A stretch of DNA of 64,000 nucleotides from Acorus gramineus (lineage: Eukaryota > Streptophyta > Magnoliopsida > Acorales > Acoraceae): NCBI GenBank assembly GCA_030737835.1, contig CM060847.1, forward strand, positions 1,902,977 through 1,966,976, in the 5' to 3' direction. Both the position numbers and the translations under genes were made by a program. The notes beneath the pieces are model-generated. The model ran no database searches and had not been told where the DNA came from. It was given only the letters and a program-made list of their open reading frames with translations. This document shows positions 13,101 through 25,100 of the stretch, in pieces. The first letter of the stretch is position 1. Each line of letters starts with the position of its first letter.

Positions 13101-15459
13101 AGTGCTTCAGAGTTTTGTGTTCAGAGTACCAGAAAACTAAAAGGAAAACTTTAGACACTGCTACTAAGTCAGCCATGTTTTGTGGATCAGAATGTTTGGT
13201 AGCAACAAGTGAATCGATTTTGCATATGGTGGAAGTAAGGATGCTGAGATGAATAAATAATAAATTTTAAAATTAGAAAAATTATGATTAGAAATGCGAA
13301 TATTAGAGGATTAATCTTTACAGGAGATAAATTCATCTATTATAATATTGGTTTATTTGCACTTGCACCATGTACTATATAATACACATGTAAGGAGTTG
13401 GCAGGCTATGGTAACTGGTATTGAAAAGGGGGTATATGGGAAGGATTTGAAGGGCAATAAAACTTTGTTAATGACCTCAGATAGGAAATTGTGGAATTCT
13501 TGGATTCATAAAGCTGAAACCATAACCTTTGGAGAGTAGGTTATGTTATTGTTGGTGACGAGGAACCCCAATACTAGTTGGGAAAACCATGGATGCACAC
13601 AATCACCCACAGACTATGTGCATCGATTAAGCCTGGGGGAATTTAAACTCGAGATCTATCTGGAGCAAATTCATGGCTCTAGCCAAAGGGCCAATTTTAT
13701 GTGGAGAGTAGATACGTTGATGCTGATGTGGGTATTTCATGCTTTTGTCAGGTGTTTTAACTCATGATCTTTATAATGTTTTCTATAGTCATTTGAAAGC
13801 TGTTTTATACTCTCTTCTTTTATCATGTCCCATCCCTGATGTCTAATTTGACTTTTTAGTAGATCAAGTATAAAAGAAATGCTTTTTTTGCATAGAATGG
13901 TCTCACATTGACTCAAAGATCTGCATTTGAAAGATGCATTTTAAAATTTGAATAAGCCTTCATCTTAACTGTAATCTGCAATTCTTTTTCCCTAAATCAG
14001 CAAGCTTGTACCTTATTAAAAATTGACTAAGCCCTTTGAATCAGCAATGTACAGGCATTATTGTTCTTGTGGCATTGTTTATTTGGGACAACAAGAAGGA
14101 AGAGGAACAACTTGCGCAGATTACGCGGGATGAAACTCTTTCAAGGTTGCCTTTGCGCATTTCAACTAATCGGATCATTGAACTAGTACAGTTGCGAGAG
14201 ACGGCTAGGCCAGTTAGTACCATTCTTTCTTCTTTCTCTGATTTTTTATTTAATTCTTTCCCATACTAGATTCGAGAAAAAAATACCACACACTTAATGT
14301 GGTCCAATCTGTGCAAATATTTTCCTTGCTTGTTCTAAGAGAACTTTTGTTAGGTGATTTTGGCAGGGAAAAAGGAAACTGTTTCTGCAGCAATTCAGAA
14401 GGCCGAGAGATTTCGAACTGACCTTGTAAGAAGGGGTGTCCTTTTAGTTCCTGTTATCTGGGGTGAGAAAAGGACTTCTGTTGAGAAAAAAGGCTTTGGT
14501 GTTCCTGCAAAAGCAGCTATATCTCTTCCGAATATCGGGGTAACATATCAGTTTTCCTCTTCATGATTATTAACATTAAAACATCAACACCCATCAAGTT
14601 CCTGACAACACCTTCCATAATCTAATAAATTTTGGGCACTCATACACTCAGTCCGTCTTAGTCCGTTTTACAGCCCCATTTTTAGTCGCCATGTCACTAA
14701 CACAACATATGAGATTGCCTAACAGTCATTATGTCGGTGTATACTCAATCACAATAAACTGAAAAATATATGCGTTCAATTTATACAAGTATATATTCAT
14801 TTTTTTATATAAAAAAGAACGTATAGTTTAGTTCTCAAATATATACTTCTAAAAAACAAATGAAGTGCATGCGGGCTGAAAACGGGGATGCAAAAAGGAC
14901 TGTGCGTAACATTTTCCATCAACTATATGTTGTCACTAGTGACTGGATGTCATCATCCCCTTGAAACTAATTCATGCTGTGATGTAATAATAGGAAGATT
15001 TTGAGAAGCGCACGCAATCAATCACCGCCAAGTCACGTTTGAAAGCAGAGGTCCAGCTTAAGGCAGAGGTTGTGTCACCTGAAGAATGGGAAAGGTCAAT
15101 TGCCATTTCATCTGAAATTTTATTACGCCCTCATCAAATCGCATGATTTTTCAGGTTTCATTTTCTCCTGTTTAGGTGGATACGTGACCAACAGAAGTCT
15201 GAAGGCGTAGAGCCTGGTGAGGACGTGTACATAATATTACGTCTTGATGGCCGTGTCCGAAGATCAGGAAAGGTACGCAACTGAATCCTGATATCCATAA
15301 TTGGAAATCATGAAAGGCCAGGAAGTCTCAGATGAGTTTGTCAGCATAAATGACTTGTACAATCTATCAATCCATATTATGCAGGGCATGCCTGACTGGC
15401 AACAGATAGTGAAGGAGCTTCCCCCAATGGATGCTTTCCTTAGCAAGCTAGAAAGATGA
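7133..15459 (+). CDS. LPA1: LPA1-like TPR protein, PSII assembly, chloroplast
   Basis: Nine exons: 7133-7376 region ending at 7366, then 8634-8737, 11226-11361, 11579-11810, 14055-14212, 14354-14539, 14994-15094, 15176-15272, 15385-15459. All junctions are GT-AG and phases join without error to give 440 residues, close to known LPA1 proteins (about 450). Residues 1-60 are Ser/Thr/Pro/Arg-rich with few acids, a chloroplast transit peptide. Residues about 66-135 form TPR helices (SLFSKGR, VKDALAQFENALTLNPNP, ALYNKACCHAYR). Two membrane spans lie at about 189-208 (FFYVAFTAAAGISTFFTVP) and 230-246 (IIVLVALFIW). The C-terminal half matches the DUF3493-type region, with VSPEEWERWIRDQQ near the end. 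The family is a thylakoid membrane factor for D1/PSII assembly. Introns 2 and 4 exceed 2 kb and carry transposon debris. The start at 7133 is the first ATG giving a transit peptide. Confidence 0.85.
9597..9864. mobile_element. MITE, family A, in LPA1 intron 2
   Basis: The left end GGGCACTAATATACTAAGTCC and right end AACGGGGATTCAAGC then TATAACATTTTCC match the element at 14634-14917 in the same order. Between them is AT-rich filler with ATGTACTTCATTTATAAACA. It is a diverged copy with boundaries set by that comparison. Confidence 0.6.
13566..13695 (-). mobile_element. tRNA-derived SINE-like element, copy 1
   Basis: Read on the minus strand it begins CCCTTTGGCTAGAGCCATG (box-A-like), continues with CTCGAGTTTAAAT (box-B-like), then GTGGGTGATTGTGTGCATC and TTTTCCCAAC. 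The same order of blocks occurs on the plus strand at 50836-50972 with strong similarity. Two dispersed copies with pol III box-like spacing suggest a SINE family. The element lies antisense in LPA1 intron 4. No clear target duplication was found. Confidence 0.65.
14634..14917. mobile_element. MITE, family A, in LPA1 intron 6
   Basis: The left end reads GGGCACTCATACACTCAGTCC and then CCGTTTTACAGCCCC. The reverse complement of the right end reads GGAAAATGTTACGCACAGTCC and then CCCCGTTTTCAGCCC. This is an imperfect inverted repeat of roughly 40 bp around an AT-rich core. It fills most of the 454-bp intron 6. Confidence 0.7.
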
Positions 15460-17065
15460 AGCGCGCATGTCTTCGCAATTCAATCTATGGATGAATATAT
15501 GGCAGATATTGAAGAATGTATAACTTACACTGTGGTGGCATCAAGGTTCATTTAAGAGATCTTCAACAAATCTATTCTTTTTATATAAAATCTTTGGTTT
15601 GCATGCATAATTAATTGCAGATATGCAGGTATATTTTGTGAGTTTCCGAGCATTTGATACAGGTCAGCGGCTGACATGAACTTAGACAACATACTATGGG
15701 GGCATCTTGTATTTTGGTGAATTTGAGAAATAATTTTTTTGGAAATGAAATTGGCTTTTGCAGGTATCATGTGTTTTGTGTAGTGCTATCTGCCAATGCA
15801 GTGATGGGGAATGCACCATCAGCATCTGAAGGATAGACTGGTTCAATGTTTAGTGGTGATATTGTACCTCTATTTTCTACTGGTGCTATGACACAGTTCT
15901 ATTTACAACCTCACTTGCAGTCTTATATATCTAAACAACTGTCAAATAACAATGTATATGTCTAATTGAAATTTTTTTACTTTTGTCAAAAAATAAGTTC
16001 ATACAATTTGTTAGAGAATGTGACACGACCAGTACCCAATGGATCTATGTGCAACGACCAGTAGTAGGATGTATGAGTCAGTAATGTTCAATTTTGAAGC
16101 CTATATAGCCTCACCAAGCCCTTATACTAATAAGGGTGCATTTGGGAACAAAGATTGATTCCCAAAAATGATACCGTTCTTTCTTTTGAAGATTGATTTT
16201 CATTGTTCTTTTTTATCTTTTGAAAATCTGTTTTCAAATAATGTTTATAATTGAAAAGCTGAATCACACTTTCCAATTAATTATTCAAAGTTTTGGGTGT
16301 TAGAAAAACAATTTTGGTATTTTTGACTTCATGTAAAAGAAAAAAATCATCAAAACTGTATTCTCAAATGCCCCCCTAAAAATTGAGAATTAAATAGGTC
16401 AAGAGCAGGTTTGTCTGATGGCACTCTATTTTGGTTTCTAATGTTATATTCTCTCATCATTATCCACAGCTGGACTGCAATGTTGATTAAATTTTTTTGT
16501 GTCATAACGCGTTTGCTTCTTGGTTTGAACTTGCATGGACAATGATTGGCCGCCTCAAATCTTGGTCACACAATCATTTTCTAGCTTATCATATTAACTA
16601 ATGCAGTTGGTTTGTTTGAAATAGAAACAATGAGTTATGAAGTTTAAATAATTTCCAATACAATATAATACTATATATTTTATGTTAAATTCAATATTAT
16701 TGTTCTCTTTGTAAGATATCCAAAGGAAGTCTTGGTTTCAACATTTGATTGTACAACAATCTCCCAATCCTATTACATCACGGGTTCACTCCAACTAATA
16801 TTTATACTTAAACAATCTATTGCCCAAAAAATATGTGTACGTGGAGAACATTTAGGAGGAGTTGTTAGGTACATTCAAGATTGAGAGGTTTTAGTTTGAT
16901 CTTGTAAATCATATGGGAGTTTCCTGATCCAAGAATAGCCAGCTAGCTAGCTAGGGATCTTTTGCTTCTTTAGTAGAATTCTCTCTACTGGGGTTTTTTT
17001 TTTCTTTATTGTTATGTTTTCCCCCGCTTTAGACTTTCTCTTTTATATCAATAAAAAGCATTGGT
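15460..17065. other. LPA1 3' flank and intergenic DNA
   Basis: This holds the LPA1 3' UTR and about 1.5 kb of AT-rich sequence. No further gene is seen. At 16947-16961 there is a short GCTA tandem run. Confidence 0.6.
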
Positions 17066-17560
17066 ACGCTCAGTTCGTTTTGCAGTCACATATATATAAT
17101 GTATAAGTTTTATCGTAGTATACGGGGTTACAATTTTTCATTTTTTTAAAAAGGAAATACATTAATATATCTCAGTGTATACTTTAATTCGTATAACAAT
17201 GTAGGGACCAATTTAGGTCCAACACGCGTTGGATAATTTGATTGTCCAACGCTATCGTGACCGTCCAATCTTATCACTTTGAGATACAAAATTTAATTGA
17301 ATCCTAAAAATGAAATGTTAGAATTTAATTAATCTTAATTTTAATTTTAAAATCTGACAGAATATCTCAGTCATAATAACTCAATAAGATCGGATGATCA
17401 GGATTGCGTTAGACCATTAAATTATTCAACACATGTTGGACCTAACCCAGTTCCAACAAAGTGTATTTCAATATGCGAGTATATTTTTTTTCTAAAAAAG
17501 AAAACCGATGATAAATGTGGAGACTGCACACAAGATTGAACATGTTATTTTGTATTAATA
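17066..17560. mobile_element. Family A MITE split by a second MITE
   Basis: Outer element: the left end CTCAGTTCGTTTTGCAGTCAC (about 17088) and the block TTAATATATCTCAGTGTATAC (about 17162) match family A in reverse orientation; the right end lies near 17530 (GTGGAGACTGCACAC). Inner element, about 17206-17455: the left end TAGGTCCAACACGCGTTGGA and the reverse complement of the right end, TAGGTCCAACATGTGTTGAA, form a TIR of about 75 bp. The inner element interrupts the outer core, so it inserted later. Confidence 0.65.
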
Positions 17561-17983
17561 AAATAAGGGGTGATTGCAAAGTATTTCATTGGTATTCCAT
17601 TTGTTGAAGGAATTGATTAATTTAGCTCTATCTTTTTTTTATTTTTATGTGTGGTTAGGTGTTGAAAGGGTCAACCGTCAAACTAACAGTTTCTGAAACA
17701 TCTGTTCCAATCTAAAGTTGTTTAACAACAATTTGTAAAATATATATTAATAAATAAAAAGAGTAAAAGCAGCACATGTTGTGGGGACCTAAGATTGAAT
17801 GGCAATTTAATAGTTTATGAAAGTAACCTAGGGAGGGGTATAACGGACAATTGAATGAGAAGAATGTCTTTTCGTGGGAATTGCCAGCTTAGCTGGCGGT
17901 GACGAGAGACTACTTTTAGACGCGGAGGCACCGTTCCTTCTTTGGGACCTCAGGTGGGCCCTCACGTCTCTTCCACGTATAAT

Positions 17984-18325
17984 TTGATTTTTTTTAAAAG
18001 AATTTTTTTATTTTTAAGTCCTCGTAAATGATTTTGATTTTTTTTAAAAGAATTTTTTTATTTTTAAGTCCTCGTAAATGATTTAGTGATCCATCCCTCA
18101 CTTTTTCATATTTTGATATAAATTATCAGATTTAAAAGATATGTTTTTTTTTAGTCCCTCATAGAGACTACAAAGGAAACAAAATAATTTAGGGATAAAT
18201 CCCTCCCAGAGACTAATAAGAAATATAGCCTTTAAATCTAGGGATTTAAACTGAAATATGAAGAATTGAGGGATCGATCACTAAATCATATAGTTTACAG
18301 GGTCTAAAAAATAAAAAAAACCATT
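17984..18325. mobile_element. Palindromic MITE (family D short form) with 50-bp duplication
   Basis: A 50-bp unit is repeated perfectly in tandem (17984-18083), differing by nothing I can see. From about 18040 to 18325 the sequence is a long imperfect palindrome: the left arm has GATTTAGTGATCCATCCCTC and the right arm, reverse-complemented, GATTTAGTGATCGATCCCTC. Each arm is about 120 bp. The arms match the subrepeats of the larger family D elements at 19345 and 23523. Confidence 0.7.
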
Positions 18326-18479
18326 TTTAAAAATAATACATGAAATATGCTTTTTTAAATAAATTAAGTATATATTTTATAAAAAGTTTTTTTAATGAGA
18401 ATAGCCCTTGGGAATGAGTGATAATAAAGCAGGATATATGTTTTTTTGTTGTTTGGATGCAGGGAATACCCATGGATAA

Positions 18480-18840
18480 ATTATGTCGGAATGAACTGGT
18501 ATAAAGTGGTATATGGATTCCAACCAACCCCTGGAATTAAAGTTATTCTATGTTATTTTACCTAAAGAATATGTGGATCCACTGTCAAATTAACTGTCAT
18601 CACCTCTAATAAATTATCTATCAAATCAGCTATCATTATTTTTCACCTTTTTATAACTCATTATCCACACTTTATTTACATTTTATTCAAATAACAAATT
18701 TTTTTATTATCATGTTTTCCAATGAGAATAATTCAAAACACAACCAAACACACAATTATTTTATCATTATTTATACTCACTTATGCCAGAATAATTGTAT
18801 ACTCAAGAATAAGTCTTATTCTGAATCCAAACAGAGTTAA
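18480..18840. mobile_element. hAT-like non-autonomous element, family F, reverse copy
   Basis: The reverse complement contains GTGTTTGGTTGTGTTTTGAA, then TTATTCTCATTGG, then TAATAATAAA-like sequence, matching 46319-46420 in the same order (GTGTTTGGTTATGATTTCAG, TTATTCTCATTGG). The right end reads ATTCTGAATCCAAACAGAG, typical of plant repeats whose ends carry CCAAACA. Boundaries are approximate. Confidence 0.5.
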
Positions 18841-19165
18841 GTGTATGAGATTGGCATTGAGTTTAAAAAAAAGTCAGTGTATAAAGGGCTCACTTTTTGT
18901 TGTCCATCCATGTGTGCAACTCCATTCATCCCTCAGTCATCTTTTTTTTTTTAATACACATTTATCTATTGAAATATAAAATGTTATAAAAAGTAAAATA
19001 TATACTGAGATATATATTAATATATTTTAAAAAAAAATTAAAAAAACAAATTTCTTAGTATTGCACATATATTGCAGTAGCACAATATATACTATATTAT
19101 CAAAGTGTACATACACGTGAGAGAATTTTTTTGGACTACAGATGGTTTACAATACGGATAAAAAA
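18841..19165. mobile_element. MITE, family A
   Basis: The core GTTATAAAAAGTAAAATATA then CTGAGATATATATTAATATA (about 18980-19025) is shared with copies at 34290, 35025 and 58828. The right end GGACTACAGATGGTTTACAA mirrors the family end (reverse complement TTGTAAACCATCTGTAG). Confidence 0.55.
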
Positions 19166-19344
19166 ATCATCAAAATTTTATCAAAACTATATATAAAAAA
19201 ATTGATAGAATAACATGTGATTTTCTTATTGATTTAAAATGAATTTGATTAAAATTGGATCATAAATTGTATTACAAGATCAACACTTTTTGGCCACAGC
19301 ATCCAATCGGTGTAGGATACTAACACTTTTTGGCCATAGAATTT

Positions 19345-22300
19345 TTAAGGATTTTTATTTTTAAATTCGTGTAAACTATATTATTTAGTTATCAATCTCT
19401 TCCTTCTTTATATATCTTTTTAAGTCTTCAACTTTGTATGCCTATTTTGTTATTAGACCATATGCCAAACGTCCGTCTGAATACCATTAGTTTGTGAAAT
19501 GAGATTTTTATTTTTATGTTTATGTAAACTATGTTATTTAGTGATCATTCTCTCCCTTCTTCATATTTTTTTTAAACCCCCAACTTCAAAGGCATTTTTC
19601 ATATTAGCCTATGGAAAAAATGTCTGTATGATTTTGTAATTATTTTGATATTTGAAATTTGTATACAAAATGTTTGGTGAAATATCTAAACAAATTGTAT
19701 TTGTATTGTTAAGTGTTCAATAACAATTCAGTGTTATTTAATACTGCATATGCCCACCCAATCAGCTCGCATGAATATCCACCACACATATTATCCCCTC
19801 AAATCTCTCTCCCCTTAGGGGAGGTAGTCAATGTAGACTTTAAAGGATTTGTGAACATTATTTAAGTGATTGACTTTTGTAGACTTTAACATACTTTTAT
19901 AGACTTTCACAGATTGACTCTCATAGATTTTCACAGGCTTCTGTAGATTTTCATAGATTTTTATAGATTTTCAGATATTTACTCTCACAGACTTTCACAT
20001 ATTGGCTCTCACAGGATTTTACAAACTTTCACAGATTAACTCTCACATACTTTTACAAACTTTTATAGATTTTTACAGACTTTTATAGATTGACTCTCAT
20101 GAACTTTCACAAACTTTTGTAGCCTTTCAGATTTCACATATGACTTTGAATTATGTTGCAATATTTTTTTAGGGAGTGTATTTGTTAATTTGTGGATGTT
20201 TGTGAATAGATATATTTAAATATTTGTAAACAATATATTTTTATGCAATTTTGTTTGGAAAAGATGAACAAGCCGAAGCGCTTGTTAGTCGTAAAATGGT
20301 GGGCCTACTCACCTATTTGATCGCCTTCGGTCTCATTAAAAAGAAGATGTTATAGCTACCTCAATAATGTAGGTAGATAAGTGTAACTTTACATCATTGT
20401 CTGTTTCATAAATGTGAATGAATAGAGAGAAAAATATACTTAATCATGAAAATTACATGTTTTTAATTATGAATAAACTATAATAGTAATACTGTCGTAG
20501 TTAAAAATAATTTTATTCTATTATTTTATGTGGAAGAAAAAAAATCAAGATAATTATGAATTCTTCATTTTTAAATTTTTGTTATAAGAATAAAGAAACT
20601 TGAACCCAAAATTCATCACTTACTTTGAATTATCTTCATAATAATCATGATAAAACAAATCTATATTTTAGAAAATAATTGTGGATAATGTAGACATATA
20701 TTAAATAATATACAATAATGAAAATGATTGATTGCAATACAAGCAAATCCATCATTATTAGATATTCATTAAATATATAAAAAAAAAGATGATAAATAGA
20801 AAAATTAAAAACTGGATCAAATATGAAAGACATGAGATAATCAACAACCATAAAAAACAGCATAAAAATAAATAAAAAAAAAGTAGAAAAGAAAGGAGTT
20901 TTGTAAATGAAAAAAAGAATAAATTCACAATACTAGAATAGAAGTATATAAGAATCCCACCCATTTAGGTGGGATTTTGAAATGATATTTTCCTTTGTAT
21001 TTTCTCTTTAAAGTCCATAAAAGTCCATCAATTATGAAAATCTTCACAAATCATGTTTAAATTGAATAACACATGACAATATGTCTATTATGAGAAGCCC
21101 CAATCAAATAACGGTTGATTTTTTATCCACAAAACAATGTCTCAATCGAATAACACACGAATTTTTTGTCTACAAAATAATGTCTCAATCAAATAATGCG
21201 GGACTTTTTATTCACAAAATAATATCTCAATCAAATAACGCTTGACTTTTTGTCTATTAAATAATGTCTTAATTTTATAACACTAGATTTTTTGTCTATA
21301 AAATAATGTCTCAATTGAATAACATTATTTTTTGTCAAGAATTAATGTTTTGATTAAATAATACAAGATTTACAAATCCATGAAAATGAACATTTTATCC
21401 ATGAAAATTCTAACATGAGACTGTTTTAGTCTCATGTTGATAATAGCTCCCTATCCCCTGTCTCCCAACCGAATTAAAAACCATGATTTTAGAAATCCAA
21501 CTCTTTTTCTCCCCCCCTCGTGGCATTACTCTGTTTTTTATCCCCATACAAAGGTAAAGTTTTTTATTTCAGAAATCTTGAAGTTCTTAAATAAAATATT
21601 TTTTATACCTTTCTCTTCGGTTGTAAATTTTTTCATTCCCCAAGTAGCGATGTTTTGTATATACTAATGTCTTTTATTTGTTTTTGTTTTGTTGTTTGGT
21701 TATATAATTTTTATTATAAAAATATGTTGATTGATGTTGTAATTTAAGTATAGATATAAAAAAGTGAATTTTCGGACATATCTGTTTATTATAGTTTTGA
21801 TTATTTAAGTAGAGATATTTAAAAATTAATATTTTTTATATAAAATATAAAATACAAAATTTACTATAAAAATTTCCTTCAGCCCACTCCAAAATAAAAT
21901 CCAGGATGCACCCCTGGCCTTAGTTACCTAATTACGATTGATTACATAAGCAGAAGAAGAATGATTACATAAACAAATTTAAAGATTTTTTATTATTAAA
22001 TTTTGATTTAAATAATTCTTTCTTAGTTGAAAATTGGGAAATATCAAGTTAGATATTTTGAGGGTTTATTTCACTTAGGCAATGAGTAGTTTAAGAATTT
22101 CAGCTATTCATTAGCCCCAAGTATACGGACTTTTCGTGGAGGGACTAATAATGAAAAAGTCGTCTGAAGTTGAAAACTTAAAATACAATATGAAGAAGGG
22201 AGAGACCGATCACTACATAACATAATTTAGATGGACTTAAAAATATAGTTTACGAATTTTAACTATCCATCAGCCCAAACAGACAAACATTTGACAGAAA

Positions 22301-22430
22301 GACTAATAACAAAATAGCGTTTAAAGTTAGAGACTTAAAAAAAAATATGAAGAAGGAAGGGATCAATTACTAGATAAGATAGTTTTCAAAGACTTAAAAA
22401 TAAAATCTCTAAATTTTACTATGTGAGTTT
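19345..22430. mobile_element. Family D TIR element, about 3.1 kb
   Basis: Both ends carry about 330 bp made of two related subrepeats. Left: 19345-19495 and 19500-19650 (phrases GTAAACTATGTTATTTAGTG, CCCTTCTTCATATTT). Right: 22080-22250 and 22250-22425, the same phrases inverted (ATATGAAGAAGG, GATCACTACATAACATAATT). Long TIRs built of internal direct repeats and no coding capacity suggest a non-autonomous DNA transposon, perhaps Mutator-like; no target duplication was identified. Inside it sits a family B element (19814-21425). Confidence 0.55.
19814..21425. mobile_element. Family B repeat-rich element, copy 1
   Basis: The left end GGAGGTAGTCAATGTAGAC is followed by an array of ACTTTCACAGATTGACTCTC-like units (about 19850-20140). 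A middle region contains ATCTATATTTTAGAAAATAA (about 20660). Then comes a second array, about 21100-21345, of 40-60-bp units with AATAATGTCTCAATCAAATA and ACTTTTTGTCTACAAA. The same order of blocks recurs at 40724-42095. No open frame of note; non-autonomous transposon is the likely class. The right end is degenerate. Confidence 0.65.
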
Positions 22431-22562
22431 TATAATACATGGAGACACAAGCAGTTGCTAATTGGCGACTGATATTTATTGATGGGGTCAAGAACTGATT
22501 CAATTGCATATTCTGGATTGTGAGGGGATATAGTTAGAGCTGAATCCCATCATTTTTTAGCT

Positions 22563-23325
22563 TCTTAAAAACTTATGAAAATAACAAATGTTCATGTAAA
22601 ATCGATAAATCTTTTTAGGTCTCTTTCTTATTAAACAATACCTATTTTAGTCTCTACCGTAACTAAAATTAACCAAATCTATAGATAATGATAGTCATAC
22701 ATGATAAATTATTGTAATATCCTTTTAAAACTTTATTTTCTTTCTTGAAAAAAATTGATATAACTCCCTGAAAAGTTACTAAAATTGGAAAAGGTTTCCT
22801 TTGTTATCCTAAATAATTTTTCTTCTCTTAATCTTTTCTTAATATTTAAATAAATAATATATTTTATAAATTTTATATAAAATCACATTTTCTAACAAAT
22901 TAATTAAAATTAATTAAAAAATCTATATTACATATTCACCTAACTACATTACATTTTAAATTCTTTTATTGTTTTTAATGCACTTATAAATAATTTTTTA
23001 GATGTCATTTTAAATATGTTTTTATAATGAAAATACACAATTTTCTGACCATAGGAGACTTCTCAGTATAGGTGATGAGGGCATTCTCGATGTTTCTGCA
23101 TGTGAAGGATATTTCAGTCATAAAAAAGACTGATTTATATTTTATTAGTTTTTGAGAGACTTATTTGAATATTATTTTTAGATATTCCTTTAACTAAACA
23201 GAATATTCCTAGCATATACTCTTTGCACCGACTAAAACTTTTAACCATGACAAAAGAAAGAGACCTAAGAGGATTTATAGATTTTGCAAGAATATTTTCT
23301 AATTTTCATAAGTTTTCATGTAGTT
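22563..23325. mobile_element. TIR element, family E
   Basis: The left end has AAAACTTATGAAAATAAC and TTTTTAGGTCTCTTTCTT. The reverse complement of the right end has AAAACTTATGAAAATTAG and CTCTTAGGTCTCTTTCTT at the same spacing, giving a TIR of about 65 bp. The 760-bp element has no coding potential that I can see. It lies between the two large family D elements. Confidence 0.65.
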
Positions 23326-23522
23326 ATATCAATTTTTCCCTTTTTCGTAATTTATCAATAATGGACTAACATGTGTCACTTGACTCACTTCACATGTTTA
23401 AACATGTAAGTTTTATGATAATTTTAAACATGTATCAGCGACTAACAAACATTGATGGGACTACCATGATCCGGTATTTGGGTATTTTCTTGTCCTTGTG
23501 TGTTAAATGTTGTTTATTTGAA

Positions 23523-25100
23523 GGGAATTTTATTTTTAAGTCTATATAAACCATGTTATTAAGTGATTAATCTGTCAATTCTTCATATTTCTTTTTAAGC
23601 TCCAGCTTCAAATGCCTATTTTATTATTAATCCCTCTGCCAAATATCCTACTAAATATTCGAAGAATATTTCATATACTATTAGTTTGTGAAATGTGATT
23701 TTTTTTAAGTCTTTCTAAACTATGTTATTTTGTGATCAGTTCCTCCATTCTTCATATTTCATTTTAAGTTCCAATTTCAAACACATTTTCTTGTTAGTCT
23801 CTAGATAAAAAGATCTGTATGAATTTGTAAGTATTTCGATATTTGAAACTTGTATACAAAATATTTAGAATTGTAAATCTAAAAATTTAAAAGCCATTAA
23901 AAAATTTGTACACAGTCAATGAAATTTTTTTGTTTTGCATGGTTCTAAAATTTTATTTATTTAGAGATTTAGTTATTTTATAGGAATCGAACATATTTAT
24001 ATTATTTATTTTTTTACATTTAAGCTACTATTATTTTAATTTTAATTTATTTATATCTAAAATCTTATTCATGAAGGATCTAAGATTTCTCTTCATTATT
24101 ACATAATCTTGACTACGTTATTACACACTATCATTGATTTGAAATATCAAATGATGGAAGTTGAATATAGGCTGAACGAGAAAATCTATATCTTGATTAT
24201 ATAAATGTTAAAAATGGTTTCATTGGGTGTTTCTTTCATTTAGGGTAAGTATGTCAATTATCCAAAAAAATATCTGTATCCGATCCGAATTCATATCGAA
24301 AAATTCAAAAAATATTGGATATCCAAAAAAAATATTTATGTTCAAAAATTTTCGGATCGGATATGGATATGCCTATATCCGATCCAAAAATATGCGTATA
24401 TGAAAATATTATTATATTATTATTTATTTAATCATATATTTATATTTTTAGGATTAATATGGGTTTTTATTTTAACTTTAAAAAATGTAATGTTTTATGT
24501 ATATACTTAAAATTTTATGTTTTATATTAGATAATTATTATATTTTTTTACATATTTCAAATATTAGATATATAATTTTTATTTTTGGATATTGAATATT
24601 TGGATATTTTAATTATTCCATGTTCATTTTGAATTTTCGGATATTATTTGTATCCTAATCGGATTTTCGAATGAGATACGGATACTTACTTTCAATATCT
24701 GTTGGACATTGGATACAAATATTTTTGGATATTTAGTTCAAATACGGATTTCTGCATATCCGATCTGTAACCGTCCGATTGACATGCAAAATTTAAAGGA
24801 TGAGTAGTTTGAGAATTTAAGAATTTTAACTATCCATTAGTCCCAATAGAAGAACATTTTGCGCATAGAATAATAATGTAAAAGTGGTTTGAAGTTTGGG
24901 ATTTATACAATGCAATGTGAAGAAGAAAGGGCTCAATCATATATCATTAAATAACATAGTTTATAACTTTACATGAACTTAAAAATAAAAATTTCAAATG
25001 AGAGTTTAGATATTTCAATTATCTGTGAGTCCAAGCAGACAAATGTTTGATGAAGGAAACAATAACGAAGAAGATGTTTAAAGTTGAGAACTTAAAAAAA
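23523..25100. mobile_element. Family D TIR element, about 1.6 kb, with inner insertion
   Basis: The left end (23523-23890) again consists of two subrepeats and matches 19345-19700, including ATACTATTAGTTTGTGAAAT and ATTTGAAACTTGTATACAAA. The inverted right end occupies about 24800-25100 (CATTAGTCCCAATAGAAGAA; ATGTGAAGAAGAAAGG). At about 24240-24790 a separate inverted-repeat element with TATGTCAATTATCC and CCGATTGACATG ends and many GGATATCCGATCC-like phrases is nested, resembling hAT MITEs. Confidence 0.55.

Noticed and set aside
20645-20964. Hydrophobic minus-strand frames suggesting small membrane proteins
   Set aside because: They arise from A/T-run composition inside the family B element.
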